Assembly (NCBI RefSeq): GCF_000422905.1
Contig: NZ_AUGY01000030.1
Span: 18,217-82,216 of the forward strand
Source of the DNA: Paenibacillus alginolyticus DSM 5050 = NBRC 15375
GTDB taxonomy: Bacteria > Bacillota > Bacilli > Paenibacillales > NBRC-103111
DNA: 64,000 bases
Direction of reading: 5' to 3'
Below the pieces are notes generated by a model, which was not told the DNA's origin, made no database searches, and saw nothing but the letters and a program-made list of their open reading frames with translations. Each line of letters opens with the position of its first letter. Position 1 is the first letter of the stretch. Of the stretch, positions 35,171-44,425 are shown in pieces. Made by a program: the position numbers and the translations under genes.

Positions 35171-36142
35171 CTATTTAACCGGAACAACTGTAAACGTAGT
35201 CTTATCATCTTTCCTCTTCTCCACTATCGTTGGAATTTGGTCAATTTTTTTGACATCTATGACGCCACTCTCATTTTTAGTTAGAGTCAATGACAGAATC
35301 ATTCCCCGAATCGTATTCTCACTTCTTGTCAGCTTCGACGATACGAAGTTGCCTAAGGAGGACGCGGCGACTCGATTGCGCACCTTGCCATCGTTGTCTT
35401 TCATTACGGTCTGAGTTACCGGATGAAGCACATGAGGATGTGAACCTAAGATTACATTAACCCCTTGTTTAAAGAGAAACTGCATCAATTGTTTCTGATC
35501 TCTGCTCGGATACGTCTGATACTCTTTCCCAAAATGTAAGCAGACTATGATGAAATCGGCTATGCCTTTCAATTGGCGGATATCTGCAATCATCCTTTTT
35601 CGATCGAATGAATTCACCATCCATCGACGTGGAACAGATATGGCATTCGTCCCTTTGGTATAGGCCAAAATGCCGATATTCACCCCTTTTACACGCATAA
35701 TCAGATGCTGATTAGCTTCATCAAGGGTACGTGAGGTACCCGTATGCTTGAGCCCGTGCTGATCGAGAACCTTCAACGTTCGCTTCAAGCCAGCTGAACC
35801 ACCATCCATACAATGGTTATTGGAAGTTATTAATACATGAAACCCTGCGTTTTTCAGCGTTGCTGCCAGTGCATCTGGGCAATTGAATACAGGGTATCCC
35901 GTCCTCGGATTCCTTCGTTCCATTGGACAATTGCATTTAGGACGGATTCCCATCCTGCCCAATTGCCTTTTCCCAGAGAAGGTCGTCTCCAGATTACCAA
36001 TCGTTAGATCATGGTTCATTAGATAAGGTTTAATGGGTTCAAAAATAGAATCAAACGAGTATCCGTCTCCTTGTTTAGCTGAGTCAATGATTTCACTTTT
36101 CATCAATAAATCTCCGACAGCGGCGATCGTTATTTGCTCCAA
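35171..36142 (-). CDS. CapA family metallophosphatase-like protein
   Basis: About 323 residues from TTG at 36142, which has GGAGG seven bases upstream; ATG codons up to 36199 are in frame but lack a site. The PGA_cap fold is seen in AAVGDLLMKSEI, TIGNLETTFSG, TSNNHCMDGG and ILGSHPHVLHPV, with the Asp/Asn/His metal-site residues of calcineurin-like enzymes. CapA proteins take part in poly-gamma-glutamate synthesis, but no capBC is nearby, so a different role is possible. No signal peptide is evident. Confidence 0.85.
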   Translation of the reverse strand: MEQITIAAVGDLLMKSEIIDSAKQGDGYSFDSIFEPIKPYLMNHDLTIGNLETTFSGKRQLGRMGIRPKCNCPMERRNPRTGYPVFNCPDALAATLKNAGFHVLITSNNHCMDGGSAGLKRTLKVLDQHGLKHTGTSRTLDEANQHLIMRVKGVNIGILAYTKGTNAISVPRRWMVNSFDRKRMIADIRQLKGIADFIIVCLHFGKEYQTYPSRDQKQLMQFLFKQGVNVILGSHPHVLHPVTQTVMKDNDGKVRNRVAASSLGNFVSSKLTRSENTIRGMILSLTLTKNESGVIDVKKIDQIPTIVEKRKDDKTTFTVVPVK

Positions 36143-36229
36143 CGCGCTCCCTCCTCTCATGAGCACATTATTCGATGAAAGGGGTTGTTGATTGTACAAT
36201 AGACTGGACTTTGGAGTCTGCGCAGGTTG

Positions 36230-36384
36230 GGAGAGCCGGGGCTGAGGGCTGGTGCCAGAGGCTGAGTGAGGGGGTTGGGGTTGGGGACTGTTACTGGGAG
36301 CTAGTTACTGAGGCTGATGCTGAGGATAGGTGCTGATGCTGGTGACTGATGCTGGTGACTGATGCTGAGGCTAGGTGCTAGAAG
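36230..36384. repeat. G-rich degenerate minisatellite
   Basis: Plus-strand purine-rich stretch of degenerate units such as GATGCTGGTGACT (twice near the 3' end) and GGTTGGGGTTGGGG. It is strongly G-skewed compared with its surroundings. Confidence 0.7.
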
Positions 36385-36405
36385 TTGTCACATCCAGTTA
36401 CAAGG

Positions 36406-36575
36406 TATTTAGCGATGTTAATCATCGTTAAATATGGAGATTCCCCTCTGGCACACACTTTAGCAATGAAAAACATCACTATAGTTGATTCCACATCATT
36501 TAAGGTTGTTTTATATCGTTAACGAAACACATTTCGGTCCCGTTCAAACTTTAGCATTGAAAAACATCACTATGG
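36406..36575. repeat. Three related short hairpin elements
   Basis: A palindrome at 36406-36434 has arms TATTTAGCGATG and CATCGTTAAATA. Two 28-base direct repeats at 36457-36484 and 36548-36575 (ACTTTAGC-TGAAAAACATC) are degenerate versions of the same stem. The two direct copies differ at two or three bases. Confidence 0.7.
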
Positions 36576-36735
36576 AGCGGAAAACCTGCAGCCAAGCCTG
36601 CGTTGCCAGCTCTGACGTCACAAAAAAATCCAAACAAATTCACCACAAGTACATACCCTTTCCCCGCAACTAGACATAGATAGTATTCCAATTTCCCTAA
36701 TGCCAATTTGAATTCCGAGCCTCTCTAAAAAAAAG

Positions 36736-36773
36736 AAAAACCCCCATTTCCACTTCAGGTGGATTTGGAGGTT
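36736..36773 (-). terminator. Terminator after the phosphatase gene
   Basis: On the minus strand CCTCCA-TCCAC pairs with GTGGA-TGGGGG, with a small internal mismatch, followed by TTTTTCTTTTTTTT. Confidence 0.75.
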
Positions 36774-36843
36774 CCATTTCACTGACTCGATTGCTCTTTG
36801 CCCATACGGCGTCTGGCTATCTCCAGTCGCCATGCGTCATCCT

Positions 36844-37680
36844 TTAGCGCTGCCCTGTTTTAACCAGCAATCCGCCCGGAAGCTTGGCATCCCAATCATC
36901 CGGGAATGGTAGGCTCAGAGCAGACAGCGCGACGGCAGCCGTGTCCATGATAGTCATGCCAGCTAAATCAGCCTCTGAGAGGACGCCCGGACCGCGGCAG
37001 CCCCAGAAAATCGTCATGTCCTTCGGATGATCGCTGCCATGATTGAAGGCATCTAAGCCCCCGCCGCCATGATCCGTCGTTACGATAATCAGACTGTCTT
37101 CCAGCATTCCTGCATCTAGAATGGCTTTACTGATCTCACCGATTTGATTGTCAGCGCGCGTGATCGCCTTTAAGTAATCCTCGGAGCCATACCCGTGCCG
37201 ATGGCCGGCAGCATCCACATCATCCAACTGAACGAATAGCAGCTCAAAATCCGGGGTGTTATGGATATACGCGGCAATGGCAGGAACCAATTCTTCATCC
37301 GGTGCAGCGTATTTATAAACCGCATCGTTCTCTTCAATGATTCCGGTCTGGATAGGTTTCCATGAGACGAAGGAAGCCATCTTGTTGTTAGGCTTGGCTT
37401 CACTTATGATTTGAAATAAGGAGGGCGCTGCCGAGATAACTGGGTAGTTCCGTTCCATTTTAATATTCAAATGGGACTCATGCTTCTCCGGCGTTACGCC
37501 ATGCAGCAGAGAACCCCAGCATTCCCCGCTATTGGAGGGAAATACGGTCTGCGCAAGATCCGTCCTGGCTCCGCCAAGGAGGAGCACATCGATATACGGC
37601 GTATCCGCTTCGCTGACGAATGCCCCCGCCCCATCTATGCCAAGAATGATGACTCTTTTGACTGCCATTCTAGATGCCAT
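36844..37680 (-). CDS. Alkaline-phosphatase-superfamily hydrolase
   Basis: A 278-residue enzyme from the ATG at 37680, which has GGAGGGATTGACA upstream. The phosphodiesterase/sulfatase fold is recognised by VIILGIDGAGAFV, the nucleophile region VFPSNSGECWGSLLHG, QLDDVDAAGHRHG and TTDHGGGG. These provide the two-metal site. It is a short cytoplasmic form without signal peptide. It follows the beta-galactosidase gene by 22 bases. The substrate (phosphate or sulfate ester) is not evident. Confidence 0.85.
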   Translation of the reverse strand: MASRMAVKRVIILGIDGAGAFVSEADTPYIDVLLLGGARTDLAQTVFPSNSGECWGSLLHGVTPEKHESHLNIKMERNYPVISAAPSLFQIISEAKPNNKMASFVSWKPIQTGIIEENDAVYKYAAPDEELVPAIAAYIHNTPDFELLFVQLDDVDAAGHRHGYGSEDYLKAITRADNQIGEISKAILDAGMLEDSLIIVTTDHGGGGLDAFNHGSDHPKDMTIFWGCRGPGVLSEADLAGMTIMDTAAVALSALSLPFPDDWDAKLPGGLLVKTGQR

Positions 37681-37702
37681 TGTCAATCCCTCCAATTACA
37701 AG

Positions 37703-39463
37703 TTATCCCAAATCCGGCGCATCCGTCAGCTCAATGACCGGCTTCTCTGTATGATGTAATTCAAATACGATAATTTCATTGCGTCCAGTCCCCAGTAAAG
37801 GCGCCGGCAGATACAAAGTTTGCTGCGGCCCTTTCTCCCAATAACGGCCCAAATTAAACCCGTTAATCCAGACTACGCCTTTCGACCAGTTGTCCAAACG
37901 AACGAACGTGTCCCCCGCTTCTTCCACGGTGAATTCCCCTCGATAAAACGCAGGGCGATCATTCCGTTCACTCACCTCAGCGGAGCGTCCAAATGGAATC
38001 GCCGACAAATCGTCCAGTGGGAGTGGATATATCGTCCAATCAAACAAGAACTGATTGTTCATTCGAACACCCTCTGCAATGCCTTTATAGTCCTTTAATT
38101 TCGGACCATAATTGACGCGCCCCATGTTCTCTACCACAATGTCCAGCTTCGCGCCTTGAGCGGAAATGTCCATCGGGAGTGGACGCGAATCCCATCTTTC
38201 CACCGTACCTTGATAGACACCGTCCAAGAAGACTTGCGCACGGTCATGTACCTCCTGCAGGTGCAGCTTTTCACCGGTGCGCGGCCCTGACACGTGCGTG
38301 GAATAAACGATGAATCCATAGCTTTGACCGAGCTTCTCCATCGGCTCTGGGCATGTGCTCTTCACCGGCTTAGTGAGGTTTGTCAAATGGTCAAGCATAT
38401 CTGCACTTTCAGTCAAAGCAATACGACCATAGCTTTTCTTTTGAATGGGTGCAGGCAATTCAGGGAAATCCTTACCATCTTTTCCTAGATAGTTAGCAAT
38501 GACGCTGCGGACAGCTCTATATTTCTCTGTCTCATCTCCGCATTCAGACAAAGGAGAATCATAGTCGTAGCTGGTGATGGTCGCTTCATATTTATCACCA
38601 TAGTTCGCACCGTTGTAGAAGCCAAAGTTCGTCCCACCGTGGAACATGTAGAAATTCACTGAGGCGCCAGCGCGAAGCATACGGTCGAATACGTCCGCAA
38701 CATCGCCCGCATCACGCGTGTGGTGAGGCTTCAACCAGTGATCAAACCAACCGTTCCAGTACTCCATGCAAACGAGCGGCTCATCAACACGATACTCGCG
38801 AAACTTATCAAAAGCTTCCTCCGGCTTAGAACCGAAGTTCACCGTGGCCAGTGTGCCTGGAACCGTCCCGCCCTGCAGCATGCCGTCCTCCGGACCGTCA
38901 GACGTAAACAGCATAACATCAACGCCGCGCTTGATAAGCCCATCCCGCAAATACGTTAAATACGCTGTGTCATTGCCGTAGCTGCCATATTCATTTTCAA
39001 TCTGCATCGCGATGATGGGTCCGCCATTTGTGCTAAGCAGCGGGACCAATAACGGGATCAGCGCGTCATAGTATCGGTCTACTTTCTCCAAATAAGTCCG
39101 ATCCATGCAGCGAAGCCTCATGTCCGGATATTTCAACAGCCACGCTGGTAATCCGCCAAACTCCCACTCCGCACAGATATAAGGGCTCGGTCGCAAGATC
39201 ACATGCAGCCCCAGCTCGCCAGCCTTCCGAATGAATCGCTCCACGTCCGCAATGCCAGCGAAATTAAAAACATTTTCCTCCGGTTCATGCAAATTCCAAG
39301 GCATATACGTCTCCACGGTATTGAACCCGCAAGCTTTGAGCTTCAATAAACGATCTTCCCAATAGTCAGGCACGACGCGAAAATAATGGATGGCTCCAGA
39401 GATGAGTTGAATAGGCTTTCCATCTAAAAGAAATTGCTTATTTTGGGCTTGTAAAATGGCCAT
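37703..39463 (-). CDS. GH35 beta-galactosidase
   Basis: A 586-residue cytoplasmic enzyme. The TIM barrel has the GH35 signature GGPIIAMQIENEYG, with acid/base Glu in NEYG, and the nucleophile Glu in PLVCMEYWNGWFDHW. C-terminal jelly-roll domains follow (SKGVVWINGFNLGRYW). It cleaves terminal beta-galactosides. It is divergent from an AraC regulator at 39626 and co-directional with the phosphatase downstream. Confidence 0.94.
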   Translation of the reverse strand: MAILQAQNKQFLLDGKPIQLISGAIHYFRVVPDYWEDRLLKLKACGFNTVETYMPWNLHEPEENVFNFAGIADVERFIRKAGELGLHVILRPSPYICAEWEFGGLPAWLLKYPDMRLRCMDRTYLEKVDRYYDALIPLLVPLLSTNGGPIIAMQIENEYGSYGNDTAYLTYLRDGLIKRGVDVMLFTSDGPEDGMLQGGTVPGTLATVNFGSKPEEAFDKFREYRVDEPLVCMEYWNGWFDHWLKPHHTRDAGDVADVFDRMLRAGASVNFYMFHGGTNFGFYNGANYGDKYEATITSYDYDSPLSECGDETEKYRAVRSVIANYLGKDGKDFPELPAPIQKKSYGRIALTESADMLDHLTNLTKPVKSTCPEPMEKLGQSYGFIVYSTHVSGPRTGEKLHLQEVHDRAQVFLDGVYQGTVERWDSRPLPMDISAQGAKLDIVVENMGRVNYGPKLKDYKGIAEGVRMNNQFLFDWTIYPLPLDDLSAIPFGRSAEVSERNDRPAFYRGEFTVEEAGDTFVRLDNWSKGVVWINGFNLGRYWEKGPQQTLYLPAPLLGTGRNEIIVFELHHTEKPVIELTDAPDLG

Positions 39464-39625
39464 AGTTATCCCTCCGACTGATGAATGCGATTGTGTATGA
39501 ATGATCTAATCATCGCTGAAAAGGCGGTCAGATCTCAATCTCCAAATGGAGCATTTTCTATACCAAATGTGCCAGTACAGTGATATGATTGAACGAACAG
39601 CGATGACATACGGAAGGAGTCCTTC

Positions 39626-40534
39626 ATGGATGATTTGTACCGTTTTCCTAATTTGATCAATACCTTACAAGTTGTTGGATGCCATTTTGGTTTACAGCCT
39701 CCTGGATGGAACTATCCTAGACATCATCATCATTTGTTTGAACTGCTTTACTGCTCGGAGGGTGAAGTTGTGCAAGAAATGAACCGTGAATCCATCACCA
39801 TGAGGCAAGGAGACTGGCTGCTGATCAAATCCGGCGTGAGGCATCAATCCTTAAATGCCGCCGCCACACATTACGGCTATTTTAATGTGCATTTCGATCT
39901 CGATGATACCGAAATACGCAGCCTGCTATCGACTACTCCTTATCGGCACATTCATCGTCAGGACGCGGAGCAAAGCAAGCTTCAGTTCTATGTAAGCGAA
40001 CTAGAGGCTATCATGCATCGCAATCGGACGGAGGACGTGAAACAAGAACAGCACTATCTGCGCTTCGAGGACAAACTGCTGCTACAGTCCTACACCCTGC
40101 TTATCATCCATGACGTGCTAAACTTGATTCGCGAACACGACTCACTAAGTAGACATGAGCCAACGACGGACAAAGACGCCTCCTTGTTCACTGCTGATGT
40201 CGCCCACGCAATTGAAGAAAAGTTGTCGCTCGGTCTATGCGAGGAGGCGTCCGTCGCGGGGGTCGCGAAAGAGCTGAACCTGAGCCGCAGTCAATGCAGC
40301 AAGCTCTTCTCCAAAGTCTACGGACTATCGCCGCGTCAGTATGTCAGCCGGCAAAAGCTGAACCTAGCCAAAGAGCTGCTCGTCACAACCAATTTGCCGA
40401 TGACCGACATTGCGGAGAAGCTCGGCTTCCATTCAGCCAGCCACTTCTCGCGGCAATTCCGACGCTGGACCGGCCTGTCGCCAAGCGAGTTCAAGCCGAA
40501 GCATCATACCACGCAGCAGCCGCTCGGACTGTAG
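39626..40534 (+). CDS. AraC family regulator divergent from beta-galactosidase
   Basis: A 302-residue regulator with an N-terminal cupin (PRHHHHLFELLYCSEGEVV) and a C-terminal double HTH (VAKELNLSRSQCSKLFSKVYG, EKLGFHSASHFSRQFRRWTG). GGAGT precedes the ATG. The divergent arrangement makes the GH35 gene its likely target. Confidence 0.9.
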   Translation: MDDLYRFPNLINTLQVVGCHFGLQPPGWNYPRHHHHLFELLYCSEGEVVQEMNRESITMRQGDWLLIKSGVRHQSLNAAATHYGYFNVHFDLDDTEIRSLLSTTPYRHIHRQDAEQSKLQFYVSELEAIMHRNRTEDVKQEQHYLRFEDKLLLQSYTLLIIHDVLNLIREHDSLSRHEPTTDKDASLFTADVAHAIEEKLSLGLCEEASVAGVAKELNLSRSQCSKLFSKVYGLSPRQYVSRQKLNLAKELLVTTNLPMTDIAEKLGFHSASHFSRQFRRWTGLSPSEFKPKHHTTQQPLGL

Positions 40535-40571
40535 AGGAACTATGACGAAAACCACTCGAATGCCAGGGTAC

Positions 40572-40750
40572 ACGGAACTAGGAGACGCTATTTTGGTCAA
40601 AACCACTAAAATACCAGGGTACGCGGAACCACAGGACGTTATTTCGTTATTTTTGCCTCCGTATCTTACTTTTTCACTAAATAACGGATCCTCGTTCCGC
40701 AAATCCCATTTTCAACGTGTTTATCACGAAATAGCGTATCGTCGTTCCTT
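40572..40750. repeat. Composite inverted repeat, copy 2 (four 22-base motifs)
   Basis: Motifs start at 40572, 40623, 40679 and 40729; the first two are GGAAC...TATTT type and the last two AAATA...CGTTCC type. Spacings of 51, 56 and 50 bases almost equal the 51, 57 and 50 at 13945-14124. A CCAGGGTAC segment is also repeated 51 bases apart. It fills the convergent gap after the AraC gene, where no coding region is supported. Confidence 0.85.
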
Positions 40751-40807
40751 TTCATCTGTATAATAGGCTATTTTTCAACTTGCGCACCCTTCTGTTTCCT
40801 CTAGCAA

Positions 40808-40843
40808 TAAAAACGCCCGCAAACCTCAATGTTTGCGGGCGTT
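40808..40843 (-). terminator. Terminator of the stalk-domain gene, with duplicated arm
   Basis: AACGCCCGCAAAC and GTTTGCGGGCGTT form a 13-base stem followed by TTTTTATTGC on the minus strand. One arm is repeated at 40870-40882, right after the stop codon, so two alternative partners exist. Confidence 0.9.
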
Positions 40844-40892
40844 CTCGTGTATCTCACTTCTGTGTCACGGTTTGCGGGCGTTTTCGTGTAGT

Positions 40893-41861
40893 TTACTTCA
40901 GTGCCGCGCCTAGGTCCGGCGTTGGTCCTACAACTTCGTTAATCACGACGCTTTGGGATTCTGGTTCCCACTGCACATTGGCTTTCAGCGCTTCACTAAT
41001 GAAGCGTGCCGGCACCATCGTGGATCCATTGAAGACTTCTCCAGCCACTTCTAGATCAACGGCTTGTCCATTCACAAAGGCTTTACGAACACCTATCACA
41101 AGCTTCACTGTGACACCATCTTTCACTACGGTAACCGAGTTATCTTCTGGATTCCAAGTCACGGTAGCCTGCAAGGCTTCAGCAATCGCTCGGAAAGGGA
41201 CTAGCGTATTCCCATCCTTAATAAATGGCGGGACCTCAAAGTTTGGTTCAAGGCCATTAACGTAGGCTTTGATACCTAATTTGCCTTTTTTGCTATTCAG
41301 TGCTCCTAGCTTTTTGTATACACTCAGGTTCGCTGAATCTGATTTAACGACTTCTTTCTGAATATCGGCCGCTGTGTCCAAATCCCCGCTATTCTCCGCC
41401 TCATTTACGGCGTCTGAGAGAAGTGAGCCAATATTTGTCGTATCACTTAACTGCAAATTGTACTTTTCCAGCAGTTTGGAAATGACAGCACCGGCAGGTC
41501 GATCTTGGACGTGTTCGTATGCGTTTTGTAAACCTTTATACCCCTTATGTCCATGAGAGCCGTAGGTAGATGAAGTCACCGATTCATGTTCTCCTGAATC
41601 CTTCTTTTCCTTTTTCTTCTTTCCTTTGTCCTTTTCTTCGTCTTTCTCATTCTCTTCTTCTTTTTCCTTCTTCTCCTTCAGCTTCACATCCACTTGATCT
41701 TTAGAACTTGTACTTGTACTTGTACTTGTACTTGTACCTGTACCTGTACCTGTACTTGATTGAGCCGAACCTTTATCATGCTTAGACTCTGCATAGGCCG
41801 CTGAACTTAATAAAGTACCCACAACGGCTAACGAAACCACCATGTTAAGTTTCCATTTCAT
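40893..41861 (-). CDS. Secreted protein with copper-amine-oxidase-like stalk domain
   Basis: A 322-residue exported protein with a signal peptide cleaved near SSAAYAES. A Gly-Thr/Ser-Thr repeat (residues about 38-55) and a Lys/Glu-rich charged stretch (about 58-90) come next. The C-terminal half carries the stalk-domain pattern TLVPFRAIAEALQATVTW and STMVPARFISEALKANVQW. These domains are common in Paenibacillus surface proteins and do not imply amine oxidase activity. The probable role is cell-wall associated. Confidence 0.85.
   Translation of the reverse strand: MKWKLNMVVSLAVVGTLLSSAAYAESKHDKGSAQSSTGTGTGTSTSTSTSTSSKDQVDVKLKEKKEKEEENEKDEEKDKGKKKKEKKDSGEHESVTSSTYGSHGHKGYKGLQNAYEHVQDRPAGAVISKLLEKYNLQLSDTTNIGSLLSDAVNEAENSGDLDTAADIQKEVVKSDSANLSVYKKLGALNSKKGKLGIKAYVNGLEPNFEVPPFIKDGNTLVPFRAIAEALQATVTWNPEDNSVTVVKDGVTVKLVIGVRKAFVNGQAVDLEVAGEVFNGSTMVPARFISEALKANVQWEPESQSVVINEVVGPTPDLGAALK
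41706..41759 (-). repeat. Hexanucleotide repeat inside the stalk-domain gene
   Basis: Five ACTTGT and three ACCTGT units plus a variant ACTTGA on the plus strand. In the coding strand ACAAGT and ACAGGT give Thr-Ser and Thr-Gly repeats. The unit and the reading phase are the same as in the ABC-F gene at 14550-14591. Confidence 0.9.
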
Positions 41862-41973
41862 GTTTTACACGCTCCCTGAATAAGTTGTCGTTTTTTGTTA
41901 GTTCACTCATTATACCTAAAAAACGGACAACTTTCTGTGTCAAAACATACAAAATGGCACATTCAATCTTACC

Positions 41974-44253
41974 TCACTCCCCTTTCCTAAACTGCCCCGG
42001 TGTAATGCCCTCATAGCGTTTAAACACCCTAATGAAAGTATTACTGTTCGAAAAGCCGACCTTTTGCGTAATATCCGTAATCGTATCATCGGTCTCCGTC
42101 ATCAACCGCTTGGCCAGCTGGACTCGCTGTTTATTGACGTAATCAATAAATGTTTCCCCAGACTGCTCCTTGATGAACCGCGATAAATACGGCGCATTCA
42201 CTTCAAACTTCAGAGACAACGAGGTCAGGCTCAAATCCATATCCTCCAAATGCTCATCAATATAACTCAACACTTGATCCTTCAGATTCGTATTGTGACT
42301 TTTCTTCTTGGAATCGACGTAGTCACAAACGGTTTTCAAAAACTTATAAATCTCATCTTCGATTTCCACAAAGGACTCACACTGGGTCAATTGCTTAATG
42401 AGCGCATGCTTTTCAACCGCCAGTTCATTAGGACCCTGATCCAAATGCTCAATGGCCTTCAAGATCGTGCCAATCAGTTCAAACATGAGAAGCTTGCCGA
42501 GCTGCAGCGACAACGTGCCGTCCGACACATTCGTTACGATCAGTTCACTGACGGCCTCCATGGCTTCCTCGTACTGCCCAGTTCGAATATGATTGATCAG
42601 CTGCCGCTCCATATCCAGCGGATAATAAAGCTCATTTTTCGGTCGTTTGATCCTATCAAAAGGGATGATTTGGCTTGGGCCAATGACAAATTTATATTCA
42701 AGCGCCTCCAGCGCCTCGTCGAATCCAAGGGGGATTCCGGTCAAAAGTGGATGGATGTCACTGATTCCTATCGTCAGTTGAATATAAAATTTCCCCTGAA
42801 TAATCGTCTGCGCCTCTTGCGCAATCTCAATCAAATCCTGTTTCGTCCGAACTTCATCGTCATTCTGAATATTAACCAGAAAAGCAATCATACCGTCCAC
42901 TTCGGTCGTGAACACCGTATGTTTTCTGCGAATCAGCTCTTCCGTAATGTTCGTCACAATATAATAAACATACTGCAATTTGGACTCCGCATCGCGCGAT
43001 CCGCTGTCAGCAAACAAAGCCTCATAGTCGCCGATATGAAACAGTAAGACGGCAAAACGGTTCGTCTCGAACCGGAGGTCAAACGATTCCATTGATTGCG
43101 CGAGTGCCGAACCGCTCTCGACTCTGCCTTTGAGCAGTCGTGCCAGAAAATGGCTGCGCAGCACGTCTTGCTGCTTCTGGATGGTTCGGTTTGCCGTAAC
43201 CTGCAAAGCTTCATTTTCCGACATGAAGGACTGAAGCAGTGAGAATTCATTCCCAATCCCTTCGATATTGGACTTCACCTTCGGAGAAACCAAATCCACC
43301 ATGCGGCGGATCGGCATATAATGTCTTCGCGTCAGCCAGATAGACATCGGACCACCAACAAAAATACACAGAAATAAGCCCGCATAAATCCAGCTGCGCA
43401 ATTGACTTACTTTCGCTGAATATATTTTCGTAGGAACGATGGAGACATACTTCCATTCATTTTCAACCGAAGAAACGTAAGAAACCGTTACCTCTTCCTT
43501 GCCCCATTTTTGACTAAATGAGCCTTCTGCTGATTGGATCTGCTCGAAATCAATATCGGATACATGATCCGAATCGCCTGCTGTCATCAGCAGCTTATTG
43601 GTGGAATCGAGTATTAACACACTGCCTGCTTGGGCAATCTGGATATTTGAGATAGCTGCTTTCAACCGCTCTGCATTCAACATAACAACAAGAGTTGCCG
43701 GCGCTTCACTCGCATTCTGAATCGGCAGTGACTGCATGTACACCAAGTCATCGTCAGCAAATTGAAGGAAATTTCCATAGTAGATTTTCTCCATACTGTC
43801 GCTCCACTGCTTCATGGTGATGCCTTTATTTCCTCCGTGGAGCAATTGGAAAAGGAGCTCATCTTGATTCATTGTCGATGTCGTAACCCCGAAATGCCCT
43901 TTTTTCAAATATACATATAAATCGTGAATATCCCCATTCGATGCGGCATACGAACGAAGTGAAGTGATCAGATCCAGTGTATCGATCTTGACTTGCGGAT
44001 TGTCGAAATCAGTTTGATTAACATACTTAATGACCTTAGGATCCAGGGAAAGCTGGAGGCCCATCCGCTTAATATCTTTGAACTGATTGTCCAGCGATTG
44101 CTTCACCTGGTTAAGCAGCGCTTTGTTCGATCGAATGACCTCAGAGTTCAATAAATGCTGCGACTGAAAAAGGACCAACATCGTGATGACGATGGGAATA
44201 CATAGAATGGTTAAGTTCGAGTAAAGCCAAAATAAAAATACGCTCCGCTTCAC
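41974..44253 (-). CDS. Membrane-anchored AraC family regulator
   Basis: A 759-residue one-component sensor. A transmembrane helix near residues 10-30 and another near 285-305 bracket an extracellular Cache-like domain. A cytoplasmic linker region like that of YesN follows, and the last 100 residues are an AraC double HTH (LKFEVNAPYLSRFIKEQSG, TQKVGFSNSNTFIRVFKRYEG). It thus combines receptor and DNA-binding activity without a kinase. It lies downstream of, and co-directional with, a CUT1 transporter, which it probably controls. Confidence 0.9.
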   Translation of the reverse strand: MKRSVFLFWLYSNLTILCIPIVITMLVLFQSQHLLNSEVIRSNKALLNQVKQSLDNQFKDIKRMGLQLSLDPKVIKYVNQTDFDNPQVKIDTLDLITSLRSYAASNGDIHDLYVYLKKGHFGVTTSTMNQDELLFQLLHGGNKGITMKQWSDSMEKIYYGNFLQFADDDLVYMQSLPIQNASEAPATLVVMLNAERLKAAISNIQIAQAGSVLILDSTNKLLMTAGDSDHVSDIDFEQIQSAEGSFSQKWGKEEVTVSYVSSVENEWKYVSIVPTKIYSAKVSQLRSWIYAGLFLCIFVGGPMSIWLTRRHYMPIRRMVDLVSPKVKSNIEGIGNEFSLLQSFMSENEALQVTANRTIQKQQDVLRSHFLARLLKGRVESGSALAQSMESFDLRFETNRFAVLLFHIGDYEALFADSGSRDAESKLQYVYYIVTNITEELIRRKHTVFTTEVDGMIAFLVNIQNDDEVRTKQDLIEIAQEAQTIIQGKFYIQLTIGISDIHPLLTGIPLGFDEALEALEYKFVIGPSQIIPFDRIKRPKNELYYPLDMERQLINHIRTGQYEEAMEAVSELIVTNVSDGTLSLQLGKLLMFELIGTILKAIEHLDQGPNELAVEKHALIKQLTQCESFVEIEDEIYKFLKTVCDYVDSKKKSHNTNLKDQVLSYIDEHLEDMDLSLTSLSLKFEVNAPYLSRFIKEQSGETFIDYVNKQRVQLAKRLMTETDDTITDITQKVGFSNSNTFIRVFKRYEGITPGQFRKGE

Positions 44254-44425
44254 AAAGAAGTCCTCCCTTACTCATGCTGTATGCAGTATTATCCCATCTT
44301 CAACAGCGCAAGTACAATCTACGATTTTTGTATCATCATCATTTTTAGTGATTCCCTCACAGAAAGTGGAAAAAACCAAATATCCCGCCCCCTTTTGAAG
44401 ATCCAAAAGAGAACAGGTTTGGTCG

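Larger units (their letters stand above)
36143..36843. other. Non-coding region with low-complexity and hairpin repeats
   Basis: About 700 bases without a supported gene. It contains a G-rich minisatellite (36230-36384), a family of short hairpins (36406-36575) and a terminator (36736-36773). The small open frames here overlap these repeats or the terminator and show no protein-like features. Confidence 0.7.

Noticed and set aside
35171..36142. Poly-gamma-glutamate capsule locus
   Set aside because: Only a CapA-like gene is present; no capB, capC or capE neighbours, so a capsule operon is not supported.
36230..36384. CRISPR or coding interpretation of the G-rich repeat
   Set aside because: Units are degenerate and irregular; no conserved repeat length or coding frame.
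36618..36833. 71-codon minus-strand open frame before the phosphatase terminator
   Set aside because: It runs through the terminator hairpin and its T-run and has no recognisable features.
40893..41861. Copper amine oxidase activity
   Set aside because: Only the N-terminal stalk-type domains are present; the catalytic topaquinone domain is absent.
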